Source of the DNA: an uncultured Pseudomonadota bacterium | GTDB taxonomy: Bacteria > Myxococcota_A > UBA796 > CAJQPC01 | DNA length: 32,430 bases | NCBI GenBank assembly: GCA_913060515.1 | Contig: CAJXRZ010000072.1 | Coordinates: forward strand, 1 to 32,430 | Direction: 5' to 3' | Part shown: piece by piece, positions 8,402 to 16,558 of the stretch | Layout of the letters: every line of letters begins with the position of its first letter | Position numbering within the stretch: position 1 is the stretch's first letter | Position numbers and translations under genes: made by a program | Notes under the pieces: model-generated | The model's database searches: none | Told to the model about the DNA's origin: nothing | What the model saw: only the letters and a program-made list of their open reading frames with translations

Positions 8402-9898
8402 GTGAAACTCAATTCGGAACAGCCCACGGCACCCCAAGATCCCCTTCTGGGCAGGGTGATCGCCGATCGATACTCGATCAGGAGACTGATCGCGCGCGGC
8501 GGAATGGGTGCGGTGTACGAAGCCGAGCAGCGACCTCTGGGCCGCCGAGTGGCCGTCAAGGTGCTCCAGGAGCCGCCAAACTCAGGTGACTCGGACGCCT
8601 TTCAGCGGCGCTTCTTTCTGGAAGCGGCGACCCTGGCCAAGCTAGATCACCCGAACACGGTCACCCTCTTCGACTACGGGCAGACCAAGGACCACATCTT
8701 CTACCTGGTCATGGAGTACGTGGACGGTCCCGCGCTCTCCAAGGTGCTCAAGCAGAGCCAAGGCGTCCTGGAACCGCACCGCGTCCTGACGCTGATGGCT
8801 CAAGTGAGCGACGCGCTCGAGAACGCCCACAGGGCCGGCGTGGTCCACCGGGATCTCAAGCCCGGCAACCTGCTGGTGACCCAGGACAGCAGCGGCAAGG
8901 AGCTGGTCAAGGTCGTGGACTTTGGGCTGGTCAAGCTCACCGAAGGCGACCAAGCCATCACGGTCACCGGCATGATCATGGGCAGCCCGCACTGCATGGC
9001 GCCCGAGCAGGTTCAGGGCGACACCGTCGACCACCGGGCGGATGTCTACGCCATCGGGGTGCTGCTCTACCGCTGCTTGGCGGGCCAGTACCCCTTCCAT
9101 GGCTCGACCACGACCGCGACGATGATCGCCCACATCCAGCAGGACATCCCCTCGCTGGCCAAAGCCGCGCCAAACCTGGAGCTGCCCGAGGGCCTGGAGT
9201 TGGTGGTGCGCCGCTGCTTGGCCAAGAAGCCCAGCGAGCGCTTTCAGGACATGGGCGAGCTGGGCCGTGTGCTGCGCGCCTGCATCGAAGTTCCGACCGA
9301 CCAATTCACCACCGTGTCCACCCTGGTGGAGCCTGCGCCGAGCGAGATGGCGCCCCCGCGCCGCGGCCCCTGGGCTGCCATCGCCGGTATCGCCGCCGTT
9401 CTGGCCATCGCTGGCGTGGCTTACGGACTGACCCGACCCGACCCGAGCACCGACCCGGTCATTCCGGCGGCAGTCGCCATGGCCACCGTCAGCTTGGTGA
9501 GCGCCCCCTCTGGCGCCTCGGTCTCCGTCGACGGGGAGCGCATGGGCACCACCCCGCTCCTGATCGACCTGCCCCCTGGGAGCGCCCAGTTCGAGCTCAG
9601 CCTCGAGGGCTACGACGCCCTGACCATCCGCAAGGAGCTGATCGCTGGACAGCCCACCAAGCTTGAGCTGAGCCTGGCCAAGAGCGCCGTTCCAACACCG
9701 GAACCCGACAAGCCTGTCCTCGCGGTCAAGCCCAAGATCAAGCCGGTGACCCAGGTCAAGGTGCCTGTGAAGACGGATCCAATCCCGCCCAAGCAGGATC
9801 CCGTGCCCAAGGCAGACCCAGAACCCGCCACGGCTGACCCGACCCCCGCAGCCGAGGACAAAGCGCCCGCGGGCTACAAGTCCAACCCCTTTGACTAA
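8402..9898 (+). CDS. Membrane Ser/Thr protein kinase with PEGA tail
   Basis: 498 residues, GTG start with only a weak upstream purine stretch. The Hanks-type kinase domain (about 17-295) is complete: Gly loop IARGGMGAVYEAE, Lys53 in VAVKVL, Glu74 in FFLEAATLAK, catalytic loop HRDLKPGNLL with Asp151, DFG at 173-175, and GSPHCMAPEQ in the activation segment. One membrane helix follows (about 323-342). Outside it lies a PEGA domain (about 361-428; SAPSGASVSVDGERMGTTPL) and a Pro/Lys-rich tail ending KSNPFD. The kinase is therefore cytoplasmic with a periplasmic PEGA module, common in Myxococcota. It is followed after 9 bp by the TonB-dependent receptor gene, suggesting that kinase and receptor are produced together. 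Its targets are not readable. Confidence 0.95.
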   Translation: MKLNSEQPTAPQDPLLGRVIADRYSIRRLIARGGMGAVYEAEQRPLGRRVAVKVLQEPPNSGDSDAFQRRFFLEAATLAKLDHPNTVTLFDYGQTKDHIFYLVMEYVDGPALSKVLKQSQGVLEPHRVLTLMAQVSDALENAHRAGVVHRDLKPGNLLVTQDSSGKELVKVVDFGLVKLTEGDQAITVTGMIMGSPHCMAPEQVQGDTVDHRADVYAIGVLLYRCLAGQYPFHGSTTTATMIAHIQQDIPSLAKAAPNLELPEGLELVVRRCLAKKPSERFQDMGELGRVLRACIEVPTDQFTTVSTLVEPAPSEMAPPRRGPWAAIAGIAAVLAIAGVAYGLTRPDPSTDPVIPAAVAMATVSLVSAPSGASVSVDGERMGTTPLLIDLPPGSAQFELSLEGYDALTIRKELIAGQPTKLELSLAKSAVPTPEPDKPVLAVKPKIKPVTQVKVPVKTDPIPPKQDPVPKADPEPATADPTPAAEDKAPAGYKSNPFD

Positions 9899-9907
9899 GA
9901 AGCCCAA

Positions 9908-12460
9908 ATGAGCACGCTGCGCACGCCTTGGAAGGCCGCCGGATGGCTGACCCTGCTGGCGCTCGCGCTGGTGAGCCCATCGGCACACGCCGACCCCAAA
10001 GACGAGGCCCGACGCGCCTTCAACGGGGGCCTGGAGCTGATCGCTGCCGGCGACTACGAGGGCGGTATCGCGTCCTTCGAGCAGGCCTATGCCTTGGTGC
10101 CCCACCCCGTGGTGCTCTACAACATCGCCAGAGCCTACGCGGACGCTGGGGACTACCAACAGGCCATCGTCTACTTTGAGAAGTACCTGGAGACCGAGCC
10201 CATCGACCGCACCGAGGTCGAGGCCAACATCCGGCTGATGCAGTCGCGACTGGCGGAGATGGAGCCCATAGCGCCCACAACAGCGCCCGCAGCCGCTGGA
10301 ACAGGGACGGGAACGGGGAACGCCACCGCCGAGGAGATCGCCCAGCTGCAGCGCTACGCCGAAGAGCTCTCTGCCTTGGCGGACACCCTGGCCCAGCGCG
10401 AGGCGGCCGCGGAGAAGCCAGTGGTGGTCCCAGACGGCCCCACTGAGACTGGCCCGGGTGTGTCGACCGGCCCTGCCCTGCCTCCCGCCGAGGGCGCAGG
10501 CCTGGAAGGTGGCTTGGTCGAGGATCTGTACGCTCGAAAGGTGGTCACGGCTTCTCGTTTCGGGCAGGACCCCCTCGAGGCCCCTGCAGCAGTCACCTTG
10601 ATCGAGCGCGAGGACATCCAGGCCAGTGGCGCGACCACCATCCCGGAGCTGCTGGCGACGGTGCCTGGCATGGACGTGATGCAACTCACCGCCGGCCAAG
10701 CCGACGTGAGCGCCCGCGGATTCAACCGACGCCTGAGCAACAAGCTGCTGGTGTTGGTCGACGGACGATCGGTCTACTTGGACTCGGTGGGCACGACCCT
10801 CTGGGCCACGCTGCCCGTGACAATGGACGAGATCGAGCGCATCGAGGTCATCCGTGGCCCAGGCTCCGCCATCTACGGCGCAGATGCCTTCGCAGGCGTG
10901 GTCAACATCATCACGCAGACCCCAGGTGAGCCTGGCGCCCAGAACGTCGTCCGCCTCACCGCAGGCACGAAAGGCACCACACAGGGAGCTACCGTCATCA
11001 CGGGCCGCACCGGAGACCTGGGGTACCGAGCCAGCGCTGGGTACACCACCCTGGGCCGCTGGGGCAAAGAGATCGATCTGGACAACGACCCCTACTGGAC
11101 CTCGACCGTCGCGAACCAGGACCGCTCCCTGGAGGCGCTGACCGCCAACGGGCAGCTGGACTGGCGCCTGGGTGACGAGGGCTTCGCCAGCGTCTCCGGC
11201 GGCGTCAGCGATGGCACGGTGGAGCTCTACTCTCTGGGCGCTCTGCGAAACTTCTACTTTGACCAGCGCCTGTCCTATGTGCGCGCAGACGCGGGCTACG
11301 GGCCTTTCTACGCACGCGTCTTCGTCAACAGCCAAGGCGGCGTGGTCGGAAACTGGTACGAGCCAGCGGGCACCACCGCCCCGCTGAACGCGAACCTGGA
11401 CTCCACCATCGCCGATGCCACCCTCACCGGTGACTTCAGCTTTGGCGAGGCCGAGCGGCACAAGCTCTTGGTGGGCCTGAACTACCGCTACAAGCAGATG
11501 GACTGGGACTTCTTGGGCCAGTCTCCCGTCGAGCACCACTTGGGCGGCTATGCCCAGCTCCAGAGCCGCTTTGACCCCGTGCTCGTCAACGCCGCCGTGC
11601 GCGTGGACCGCCACCCACTCCTTGACCGACCCGTGGCCAGCCCTCGCTTGGCTGTGATCACCAGCTTGGGGCAAGGCAAAGCGCTTCGAATCAACGGCGG
11701 AACGGCCTTCCGGACACCGACCTACATGGAGTCTTACGCGGACCTCTACCTGTCCACAGGCACCGACGGCATCCAGGCGCGCACCATCGGCGACCAGAGC
11801 TTCCGACCGGAGCGCATCGCCGCCTTTGAGGTCGGGTACATGGACGAGTCCAGCGACGTCTTCCGCGCTGAGGCGAACCTCTTTGTTTACCAGGTGGACG
11901 ACTTGATCGACCTGGGGCCGGTGGACACCACCGGCTACCCCCAGTCGGGCTTTGACCCCAACGCCGGTGTCTACATCGCAGGGGAGAGCAGCTTCGTGAA
12001 CGAGGCCACCACATACCGGGCCGCAGGCGGCGAGATCTCAGCGGACTACTTTGGCTTGCCCGGCCTGGACCTGACCGGCTCCTATGCACTGGAGTTCATC
12101 AACCAGAGCTTGGAAGGACAGACCACCCCGGTGCGGGCCAACCCACGGCACAAGCTCAATGGCCAGGTGGTCTACCGCAGTCCCTTCCAGGTGGACGCGA
12201 CGCTGGGCGCTCAGTTCGTAGACAAACAGGTCTGGGGCATTCGTTCCTTTGACGAGACCGGACAGGTGGTCGTCACCGACGCCGAGCTGCCCTCGCGCGT
12301 GGTGGGCACCGCCCGCTTGGCGTGGACGCCAGCCCCGCCGCTGACGGTGTCCCTGAACGCCTGGAACTGGACCGCAGACATCACCGGCCCCACCAAACAG
12401 CATCCACTGGGTCAACCCGTCGGCTCCCGCTACACCGCCTCTTTGGCCTACAGGTTCTGA
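9908..12460 (+). CDS. TonB-dependent outer-membrane receptor with N-terminal TPR domain
   Basis: 850 residues. A signal peptide (cleavage about SPSAHA-DP, residue 28) leads to two TPR units (about 32-100; ARRAFNGGLELIAAGDYEGG, VVLYNIARAYADAGDYQQAI), an Ala/Gly/Thr linker and a short helix. The plug domain is at about 211-337 (VVTASRFGQDPLEAP, LLATVPGMDVMQ, SARGFNRRLSNKLLVLVDGR, IERIEVIRGPGSAIYGADAF, NIITQTP). A beta barrel follows, ending SLAYRF with the C-terminal Phe typical of outer-membrane proteins. The plug is of the vitamin/siderophore receptor type, but the ligand is unknown. The periplasmic TPR extension ahead of the plug is uncommon and could recruit a partner or couple to TonB or the kinase's PEGA domain (inference). 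It lies in an operon with the kinase upstream and two lipoproteins downstream. Confidence 0.93.
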   Translation: MSTLRTPWKAAGWLTLLALALVSPSAHADPKDEARRAFNGGLELIAAGDYEGGIASFEQAYALVPHPVVLYNIARAYADAGDYQQAIVYFEKYLETEPIDRTEVEANIRLMQSRLAEMEPIAPTTAPAAAGTGTGTGNATAEEIAQLQRYAEELSALADTLAQREAAAEKPVVVPDGPTETGPGVSTGPALPPAEGAGLEGGLVEDLYARKVVTASRFGQDPLEAPAAVTLIEREDIQASGATTIPELLATVPGMDVMQLTAGQADVSARGFNRRLSNKLLVLVDGRSVYLDSVGTTLWATLPVTMDEIERIEVIRGPGSAIYGADAFAGVVNIITQTPGEPGAQNVVRLTAGTKGTTQGATVITGRTGDLGYRASAGYTTLGRWGKEIDLDNDPYWTSTVANQDRSLEALTANGQLDWRLGDEGFASVSGGVSDGTVELYSLGALRNFYFDQRLSYVRADAGYGPFYARVFVNSQGGVVGNWYEPAGTTAPLNANLDSTIADATLTGDFSFGEAERHKLLVGLNYRYKQMDWDFLGQSPVEHHLGGYAQLQSRFDPVLVNAAVRVDRHPLLDRPVASPRLAVITSLGQGKALRINGGTAFRTPTYMESYADLYLSTGTDGIQARTIGDQSFRPERIAAFEVGYMDESSDVFRAEANLFVYQVDDLIDLGPVDTTGYPQSGFDPNAGVYIAGESSFVNEATTYRAAGGEISADYFGLPGLDLTGSYALEFINQSLEGQTTPVRANPRHKLNGQVVYRSPFQVDATLGAQFVDKQVWGIRSFDETGQVVVTDAELPSRVVGTARLAWTPAPPLTVSLNAWNWTADITGPTKQHPLGQPVGSRYTASLAYRF

Positions 12461-12462
12461 TC

Positions 12463-13554
12463 ATGCTTCTGCTCAGCTTGGCCTGCTACACGGCCCCCTT
12501 GATCGAAGACACCTCCAGCTACCCCAGCCAAGCGGCGCTCTCCGGTGAGATCGTGCTCGCTCAGGGAACACCCGCGGGCGGCCCCGGGGTGGGACATGTG
12601 CTGCTCTACGACCTGATTGATCCCCCTCCCCCTGCGGGCGTGGGATCTCCAGTGACCTTCTCCACGGTTGCTGAAGATGCCTGGTCTTACGCCACCTATG
12701 CAGATGTGGACGGCGTGGCCTCGGCGGCGTGGTCCATGACCAATGTGCCTCCTGGGGACTACCTGATCACAGCGCTCGTCGACAACGACGGGGACTTCAA
12801 CCCCTTCCCCGGGATCAGCGACTACGCAGGTGGCGCGACCTGTGGGGACCAAACTGGCGCCTACGTGGCCTCGGCGACGGCCACCGGTCCCCTGCCTGTG
12901 CAGCTGGAGCGGGCCCAGAACGTCGAAGAGCTGAGCTTGCTGGTGGGATCTCCGTTGACCACCGAGCGCCCCGCCTACGTGATGGGCACTGAGAACCCCA
13001 GCTTCGACCCATTGATTGCGCCAGACCCAAACGACCTGGCCGGCACCCTTCAGACGCTCACCCTGCGCTCTACGGGCATTGAGAGTCCGCTGCTGCGTCT
13101 GAACCCGCCCACCGCCCAAGACTGCCCCACCCTGTTTACGGTGATGAAGAAGGACTTAGACGGCGACGGCGTCGCCGACCCCTTCTCGGACCCAGCGGTG
13201 GCCGCCCTGGGCGGTCTGGACATGTGGCCACTGGTGATCTTGAGCTACCGTCGGGATCTAGATGGAAACCCGGTGGAGGAAGAGGTCATCACTCAATTGC
13301 TCGTCTCGCCCTTCGGCCTGCCCGATGAGGTGCCCGTGAACACGCCCTTCGCCACGGACACCCTGCCGCTCATGTTCCTGCCCCTCGCCCAGCGCACCAA
13401 CGCCGACGGCAGCGTCGATCTGCTCAGTGGGGATGACTTTCCGCGCGGAGAGTACGCCCTGGTGGTGATCAACCACACCGGACAGCTCTGGACCACACCC
13501 AACAGCCTGGCCGAGCTGCTCCCAGAGCAAGGCGCCACGGTGGTGATTCGCTAG
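12463..13554 (+). CDS. Lipoprotein with transthyretin-like region, receptor operon
   Basis: 363 residues from an ATG two bases after the receptor stop. The frame is open further upstream but only inside the receptor gene. The start gives MLLLSLACYTAP, a minimal lipoprotein signal with Cys8 as lipidation site. The body is beta-rich: an early segment GVGHVLLYDLIDPPP and NVPPGDYLITALVDNDGDFN look like a carboxypeptidase-regulatory/transthyretin-like module, and DLDGDGVADPFSDP is a possible Ca loop. I do not recognise a named family. Two bases from the TonB-dependent receptor and overlapping the next lipoprotein by one base, it is probably an accessory surface or periplasmic partner of the receptor, like SusD-type or siderophore-binding lipoproteins in general position only. 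Confidence 0.8.
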   Translation: MLLLSLACYTAPLIEDTSSYPSQAALSGEIVLAQGTPAGGPGVGHVLLYDLIDPPPPAGVGSPVTFSTVAEDAWSYATYADVDGVASAAWSMTNVPPGDYLITALVDNDGDFNPFPGISDYAGGATCGDQTGAYVASATATGPLPVQLERAQNVEELSLLVGSPLTTERPAYVMGTENPSFDPLIAPDPNDLAGTLQTLTLRSTGIESPLLRLNPPTAQDCPTLFTVMKKDLDGDGVADPFSDPAVAALGGLDMWPLVILSYRRDLDGNPVEEEVITQLLVSPFGLPDEVPVNTPFATDTLPLMFLPLAQRTNADGSVDLLSGDDFPRGEYALVVINHTGQLWTTPNSLAELLPEQGATVVIR

Positions 13555-14351
13555 TGCTGTTTCTGATGCTCGCCTGCACAGGCAACCCCGAGCCCACCGA
13601 GCCCATCGTGCAAGCCCCACCCCTGGTGGAGCCTGAGCCAGCGGTGCCCAGCTTCGATGCGTGGCCCGGCACCCCGGAGCTGCTTCCCGCGCCCAGCAGG
13701 GTAGCGGCCAGTCTGCAGACCCACGGCATCCAGAAGGCCTGCGCAGAGTACGCAGCACGGGTCTCCTTCAAGACCGACGTGAGCGTCTCCACCGTCGCTG
13801 CAGCCCGCACCGGCGCGGAGATCGGTGCCTTGGTGGTCGAGGCCCCCGTCACGGAGCCCGCCAAGCTGGCCGAGCGCGTCCAGCGCATCCAAGCGGGGCT
13901 GGCCAGCCTGAACGAGGAGAGCTTGGCGCTCCAGGACACCGCCAATCTCCTGGTCTTCCTCTCTCAGAATCCCGAACCTGACCAGGTCAGCGTGCAGCTT
14001 GACCAGCTCCACGCCAAGCTGTTGATGAACATGGAGGCGCAGAGCGAGAGCGAGCTGCTGCCTGTGCTGCTCGCCGGTGCCTGGATGCAGACCTACCTGC
14101 TGATGGCACAAGGCCTCGAGGCCAACAACAACCCAGGCCCAGGCCACGCCCTCTTCTTCCGCCCGGTCGTTGGCCAGTACTTCAGCGGCTACGTCTCCAG
14201 CGTGGGCCAAGGCACCATCCCTTCCGGAATGCTCGGGCCCTTGGAGGAGACCTTGGTTCACCTGCGCGTGGTCACAGAGAAGGACCCGATGAGCGCCGAG
14301 GACTTGGCGACGGTTCGCGAAGGCCTCGAGGACATCTTGGGCATGCTCTAA
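13554..14351 (+). CDS. Helical lipoprotein, end of receptor operon
   Basis: 265 residues, GTG start overlapping the previous stop as TAGTG. MLFLMLACTGNPEPTEP is a very short lipoprotein signal with Cys8, followed by a Pro/Glu-rich spacer. The rest is Ala/Leu/Glu-rich and predicted helical (PAKLAERVQRIQAGLASLNE, LGPLEETLVHLRVVTEKDP), without recognisable catalytic motifs. Close packing after kinase, receptor and lipoprotein suggests a role in the same envelope function. Family unknown to me. It ends 12 bp from the convergent Ig-like lipoprotein, with no hairpin between. Confidence 0.78.
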   Translation: MLFLMLACTGNPEPTEPIVQAPPLVEPEPAVPSFDAWPGTPELLPAPSRVAASLQTHGIQKACAEYAARVSFKTDVSVSTVAAARTGAEIGALVVEAPVTEPAKLAERVQRIQAGLASLNEESLALQDTANLLVFLSQNPEPDQVSVQLDQLHAKLLMNMEAQSESELLPVLLAGAWMQTYLLMAQGLEANNNPGPGHALFFRPVVGQYFSGYVSSVGQGTIPSGMLGPLEETLVHLRVVTEKDPMSAEDLATVREGLEDILGML

Positions 14352-14363
14352 GCACGCCCAGGA

Positions 14364-15380
14364 CTACTCTTCGAGCACGATGCGCTCGAAGTCATTCTTT
14401 ACGACGACCTCGTCTGCGGTGATCTCCTCTCCCTGCAGGAAGAGGCAGAACACTTCCCCGTCCGGGCAAGGCTCGCACGCCGCACCAAAGCTCGCGACCA
14501 AGTCACAGACATGGTTGGGGTCGGACTCATTGAGCAAGGGCGCGGTGTCCCGGGTGTCAGCCAGGCCCCAGAGGCGGCCGCCACCAAAGCTGCTGGCGTC
14601 GGCCGAGAAGGTGCCTTCCAGGTGGAAGTCGTACACGGGGATGTCGATGCCGTCGTAGACCAACACGATGCCGGGGCTGTCCGCGGCAAAGTAGGGGGGC
14701 TGCGCGAAGTCCACACCCTCAAAGTCCCAGGTGGGCACGTCTTCTTCGTTGCGGCGCTTGCGCTGATTCACGCCGCCAGAGCCATCAATCCAGCCTTCTG
14801 CGCCGACCAGAACCATGTCCTGGCCGTCCACTTCCTGCACGTTGACCAGGATGGGCATGTCCAGGAAGGTCTTGATCAAGGCGGCGACGTTGTCCGGCTT
14901 GACGAACTTCACGTCCTCCAGCTTGATCAAGTAGGTGCGCTCGACCAGCTCCTCTGGGGTCACCTCCAGAGGGGTACCGTAGGCGGAGGTCGAGAAGCTG
15001 TTCACGAAGGTCTGGCCACACACCGTCACGGACAGGGCGTAGTCGGAGTCCGGCAAGAGAGGAGCGCCGCTCACGAGCGTCACCCGATCGGCCGGATCAG
15101 CCCACTCTTCCGTCAGAAGCACGGGGCTGCTGCCATCGGAGAGGGCCAGCTCAAAGGTCGCGCTGGACACCGGTCCGGTGAACGCCACGCTCATCTCGGT
15201 TCGGTAGTAGACCGCTTCGGCCTCGTCCTCGGGAGTGAACTCGCTGGGCTTGACCTCGCAGACCTCCTCCCCGGTGTCATCGCCACCGGAGGTGTCGTCC
15301 ACGGAGGTGTCATCGCCCGGTGCGCTGTCGTCCGCGTCCTTCTTGCAGCCGAGGGCTGCCAGCAAGAGCATCATGGTCAT
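14364..15380 (-). CDS. Lipoprotein with Asp/Thr linker and bacterial Ig-like domain
   Basis: 338 residues. The ATG at 15380 has GGAG seven bases upstream inside GGAGAGACCCC. MTMMLLLAALGCKKDADD is a lipoprotein signal (Cys12), followed by a low-complexity Asp/Thr/Ser linker (DDTSVDDTSGGDDTG) that would hold the domain away from the membrane. Residues about 45-140 (PEDEAEAVYYRTEMSVAFTG, PLLPDSDYALSVTV) resemble an SbsA/Big_5 Ig-like domain. The C-terminal part has two close Cys pairs near CDLVASFGAACEPCPDGEVF. No enzymatic motif seen. It lies downstream of another lipoprotein on the same strand, separated by 85 bp with a small hairpin. Confidence 0.8.
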   Translation of the reverse strand: MTMMLLLAALGCKKDADDSAPGDDTSVDDTSGGDDTGEEVCEVKPSEFTPEDEAEAVYYRTEMSVAFTGPVSSATFELALSDGSSPVLLTEEWADPADRVTLVSGAPLLPDSDYALSVTVCGQTFVNSFSTSAYGTPLEVTPEELVERTYLIKLEDVKFVKPDNVAALIKTFLDMPILVNVQEVDGQDMVLVGAEGWIDGSGGVNQRKRRNEEDVPTWDFEGVDFAQPPYFAADSPGIVLVYDGIDIPVYDFHLEGTFSADASSFGGGRLWGLADTRDTAPLLNESDPNHVCDLVASFGAACEPCPDGEVFCLFLQGEEITADEVVVKNDFERIVLEE

Positions 15381-15406
15381 GGGGTCTCTCCATCTCTATG
15401 AGGTTG

Positions 15407-15422
15407 GACCCCGTCGGGGGTC
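15407..15422 (-). terminator. Small hairpin between two minus-strand lipoprotein genes
   Basis: GACCCC-GTCG-GGGGTC forms a six-base-pair GC stem with a four-base loop, 44 bp after the stop of the upstream lipoprotein (15466) and ahead of the ribosome site of the next. There is no U-tract, so it may be a pause, partial terminator or processing site. Confidence 0.35.
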
Positions 15423-15465
15423 AAGAGCGTCCTGGCACGGACACACATTCTTGGAATCGCTGTCT

Positions 15466-16407
15466 TTAGAGCTCGATAGCCTCGAACACAAACCAGTGCA
15501 GCTCACTGGCGCTCTTGCCGTTGCTCACCTTGAGGCTGATCACCCAGCTCTCCTCGCCCTCAGCGCTGGTCTTCAGAACCGGGTCCCAGGAGCTGGAGCC
15601 CGGGTCGCTGCTCGAGTAGGCCGTGTAGCCCGCAGAGACCACGCCGTCGGTGCGGGGGAAGAGCCGCAGGGTGCTGTTCAAGGGGCTGCCGTAGCGGTGC
15701 GCCAGGACCTGGAACTGAACCTCTGCCTTGCCCTCGGGAACAGGCAGCTCGATCCAGTGAACGGTCTGGCTGTCGTCGATGACACCGTAGACCCGCTCAC
15801 CCCAGTCCATGGACATCGGCGCTTCCTTGGACGTGCCGTCCACCATGCCAAAGTCCCAGCTCAAAGGGGCCTTGGTGAGGCTGGTCTTGACCTGGTACTC
15901 AAAGTCCTCCCCAGAGCCGTTGTAGCCGTCGGTGAGCAGGATGGTGAAGGTGTCTGCGCTGGGGATGGGCACGACCAGCAAGGGGTCGCTGCTCCCAGCT
16001 CCAGCGTCCGCCCCAAAGCCCAGCCCGCTCTCGCTGTCAACGAAGAGGAAGGGCGCCGCAGCGCTCCCCCGGTCGGCGGCGTCTACATCCACCTTCAGCC
16101 AACCCGCATAGGGCACCTCGACCTCGAAGTGGTCAAAGTCATAGGCCACATCAAAGACCCCACAGGCCCAGCCTTCCAGCTCGGCGAGGGTCGCCTGGTC
16201 CGGGTTGTTGTTCGGCTCCTCTTCCGGGAACTCACAAGGCGGAGGAGGCGCGGTGTCCGTGTCCACCAGGGAGTCCTGGCTGTCCCCTTCGGAGTCTTGG
16301 GTGTCCTCCGTCTCAGAGGTGTCGACGGTCGACGGCTCGGGCTTGCAGCCTTGGCAGCTCTGGCATGCCAGCATCGCGCCGAGCAGTCCCAGGGATAAGC
16401 GCGTCAT
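15466..16407 (-). CDS. Lipoprotein with Asp/Thr linker and PPC-like beta domain
   Basis: 313 residues, ATG with GGAG five bases upstream. MTRLSLGLLGAMLACQSCQGCKPEP is a lipoprotein signal with the likely lipidated Cys15 and two further Cys nearby. A Thr/Asp/Ser/Glu linker follows (TVDTSETEDTQDSEGDSQDS). Then EFPEEEPNNNPDQATLAE opens a domain like the bacterial pre-peptidase C-terminal (PPC) fold, which typically begins EPNNxxxxA and continues with DFDHFEVEVPYAGWLKVDVD. A second beta region fills the C-terminus. PPC domains help secretion or surface binding and have no catalysis of their own. Probably a cell-surface lipoprotein, transcribed away from the multidomain lipoprotein at 16559. Confidence 0.8.
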   Translation of the reverse strand: MTRLSLGLLGAMLACQSCQGCKPEPSTVDTSETEDTQDSEGDSQDSLVDTDTAPPPPCEFPEEEPNNNPDQATLAELEGWACGVFDVAYDFDHFEVEVPYAGWLKVDVDAADRGSAAAPFLFVDSESGLGFGADAGAGSSDPLLVVPIPSADTFTILLTDGYNGSGEDFEYQVKTSLTKAPLSWDFGMVDGTSKEAPMSMDWGERVYGVIDDSQTVHWIELPVPEGKAEVQFQVLAHRYGSPLNSTLRLFPRTDGVVSAGYTAYSSSDPGSSSWDPVLKTSAEGEESWVISLKVSNGKSASELHWFVFEAIEL

Positions 16408-16507
16408 TCTCTCTCCAGCTCGCCCACTCTTGACCGAGCCAGCGCGATGATCTTCAGACTAACCCGCCACTAGTGCGGCCCGCTGGCACATGTCAGAGAA
16501 GGGTGAA

Positions 16508-16541
16508 GGGGCAAGTCCCCCCAAGGCGGGGTACCTTGGGG
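16508..16541 (+). promoter_or_regulatory. Competing hairpins in 5' region of multidomain lipoprotein
   Basis: An eight-base-pair perfect stem CCCCAAGG (16519-16526) with CCTTGGGG (16534-16541) and a seven-base loop ends 17 bases before the ATG at 16559, just upstream of its AGAGGAG ribosome site. A second stem, GGGG (16508-16511) with CCCC (16517-16520), shares bases with the first, so the two cannot form together. The arrangement could tune translation or transcription. The rest of the 151-bp divergent gap shows only weak promoter-like hexamers (TTGACC near 16430). Confidence 0.4.
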
Positions 16542-16558
16542 CCAGAGAGGAGAACACC

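Noticed and set aside
8642..11674. 1010-codon open frame on the minus strand
   Set aside because: It is antisense to the kinase and TonB-receptor genes, whose motifs are unambiguous. It has a Gly/Ala/Val/His-rich composition typical of antisense frames in GC-rich DNA and no domain.
15235..16398. 387-codon open frame on the plus strand
   Set aside because: Antisense to two lipoproteins that have clear lipoboxes and ribosome sites.
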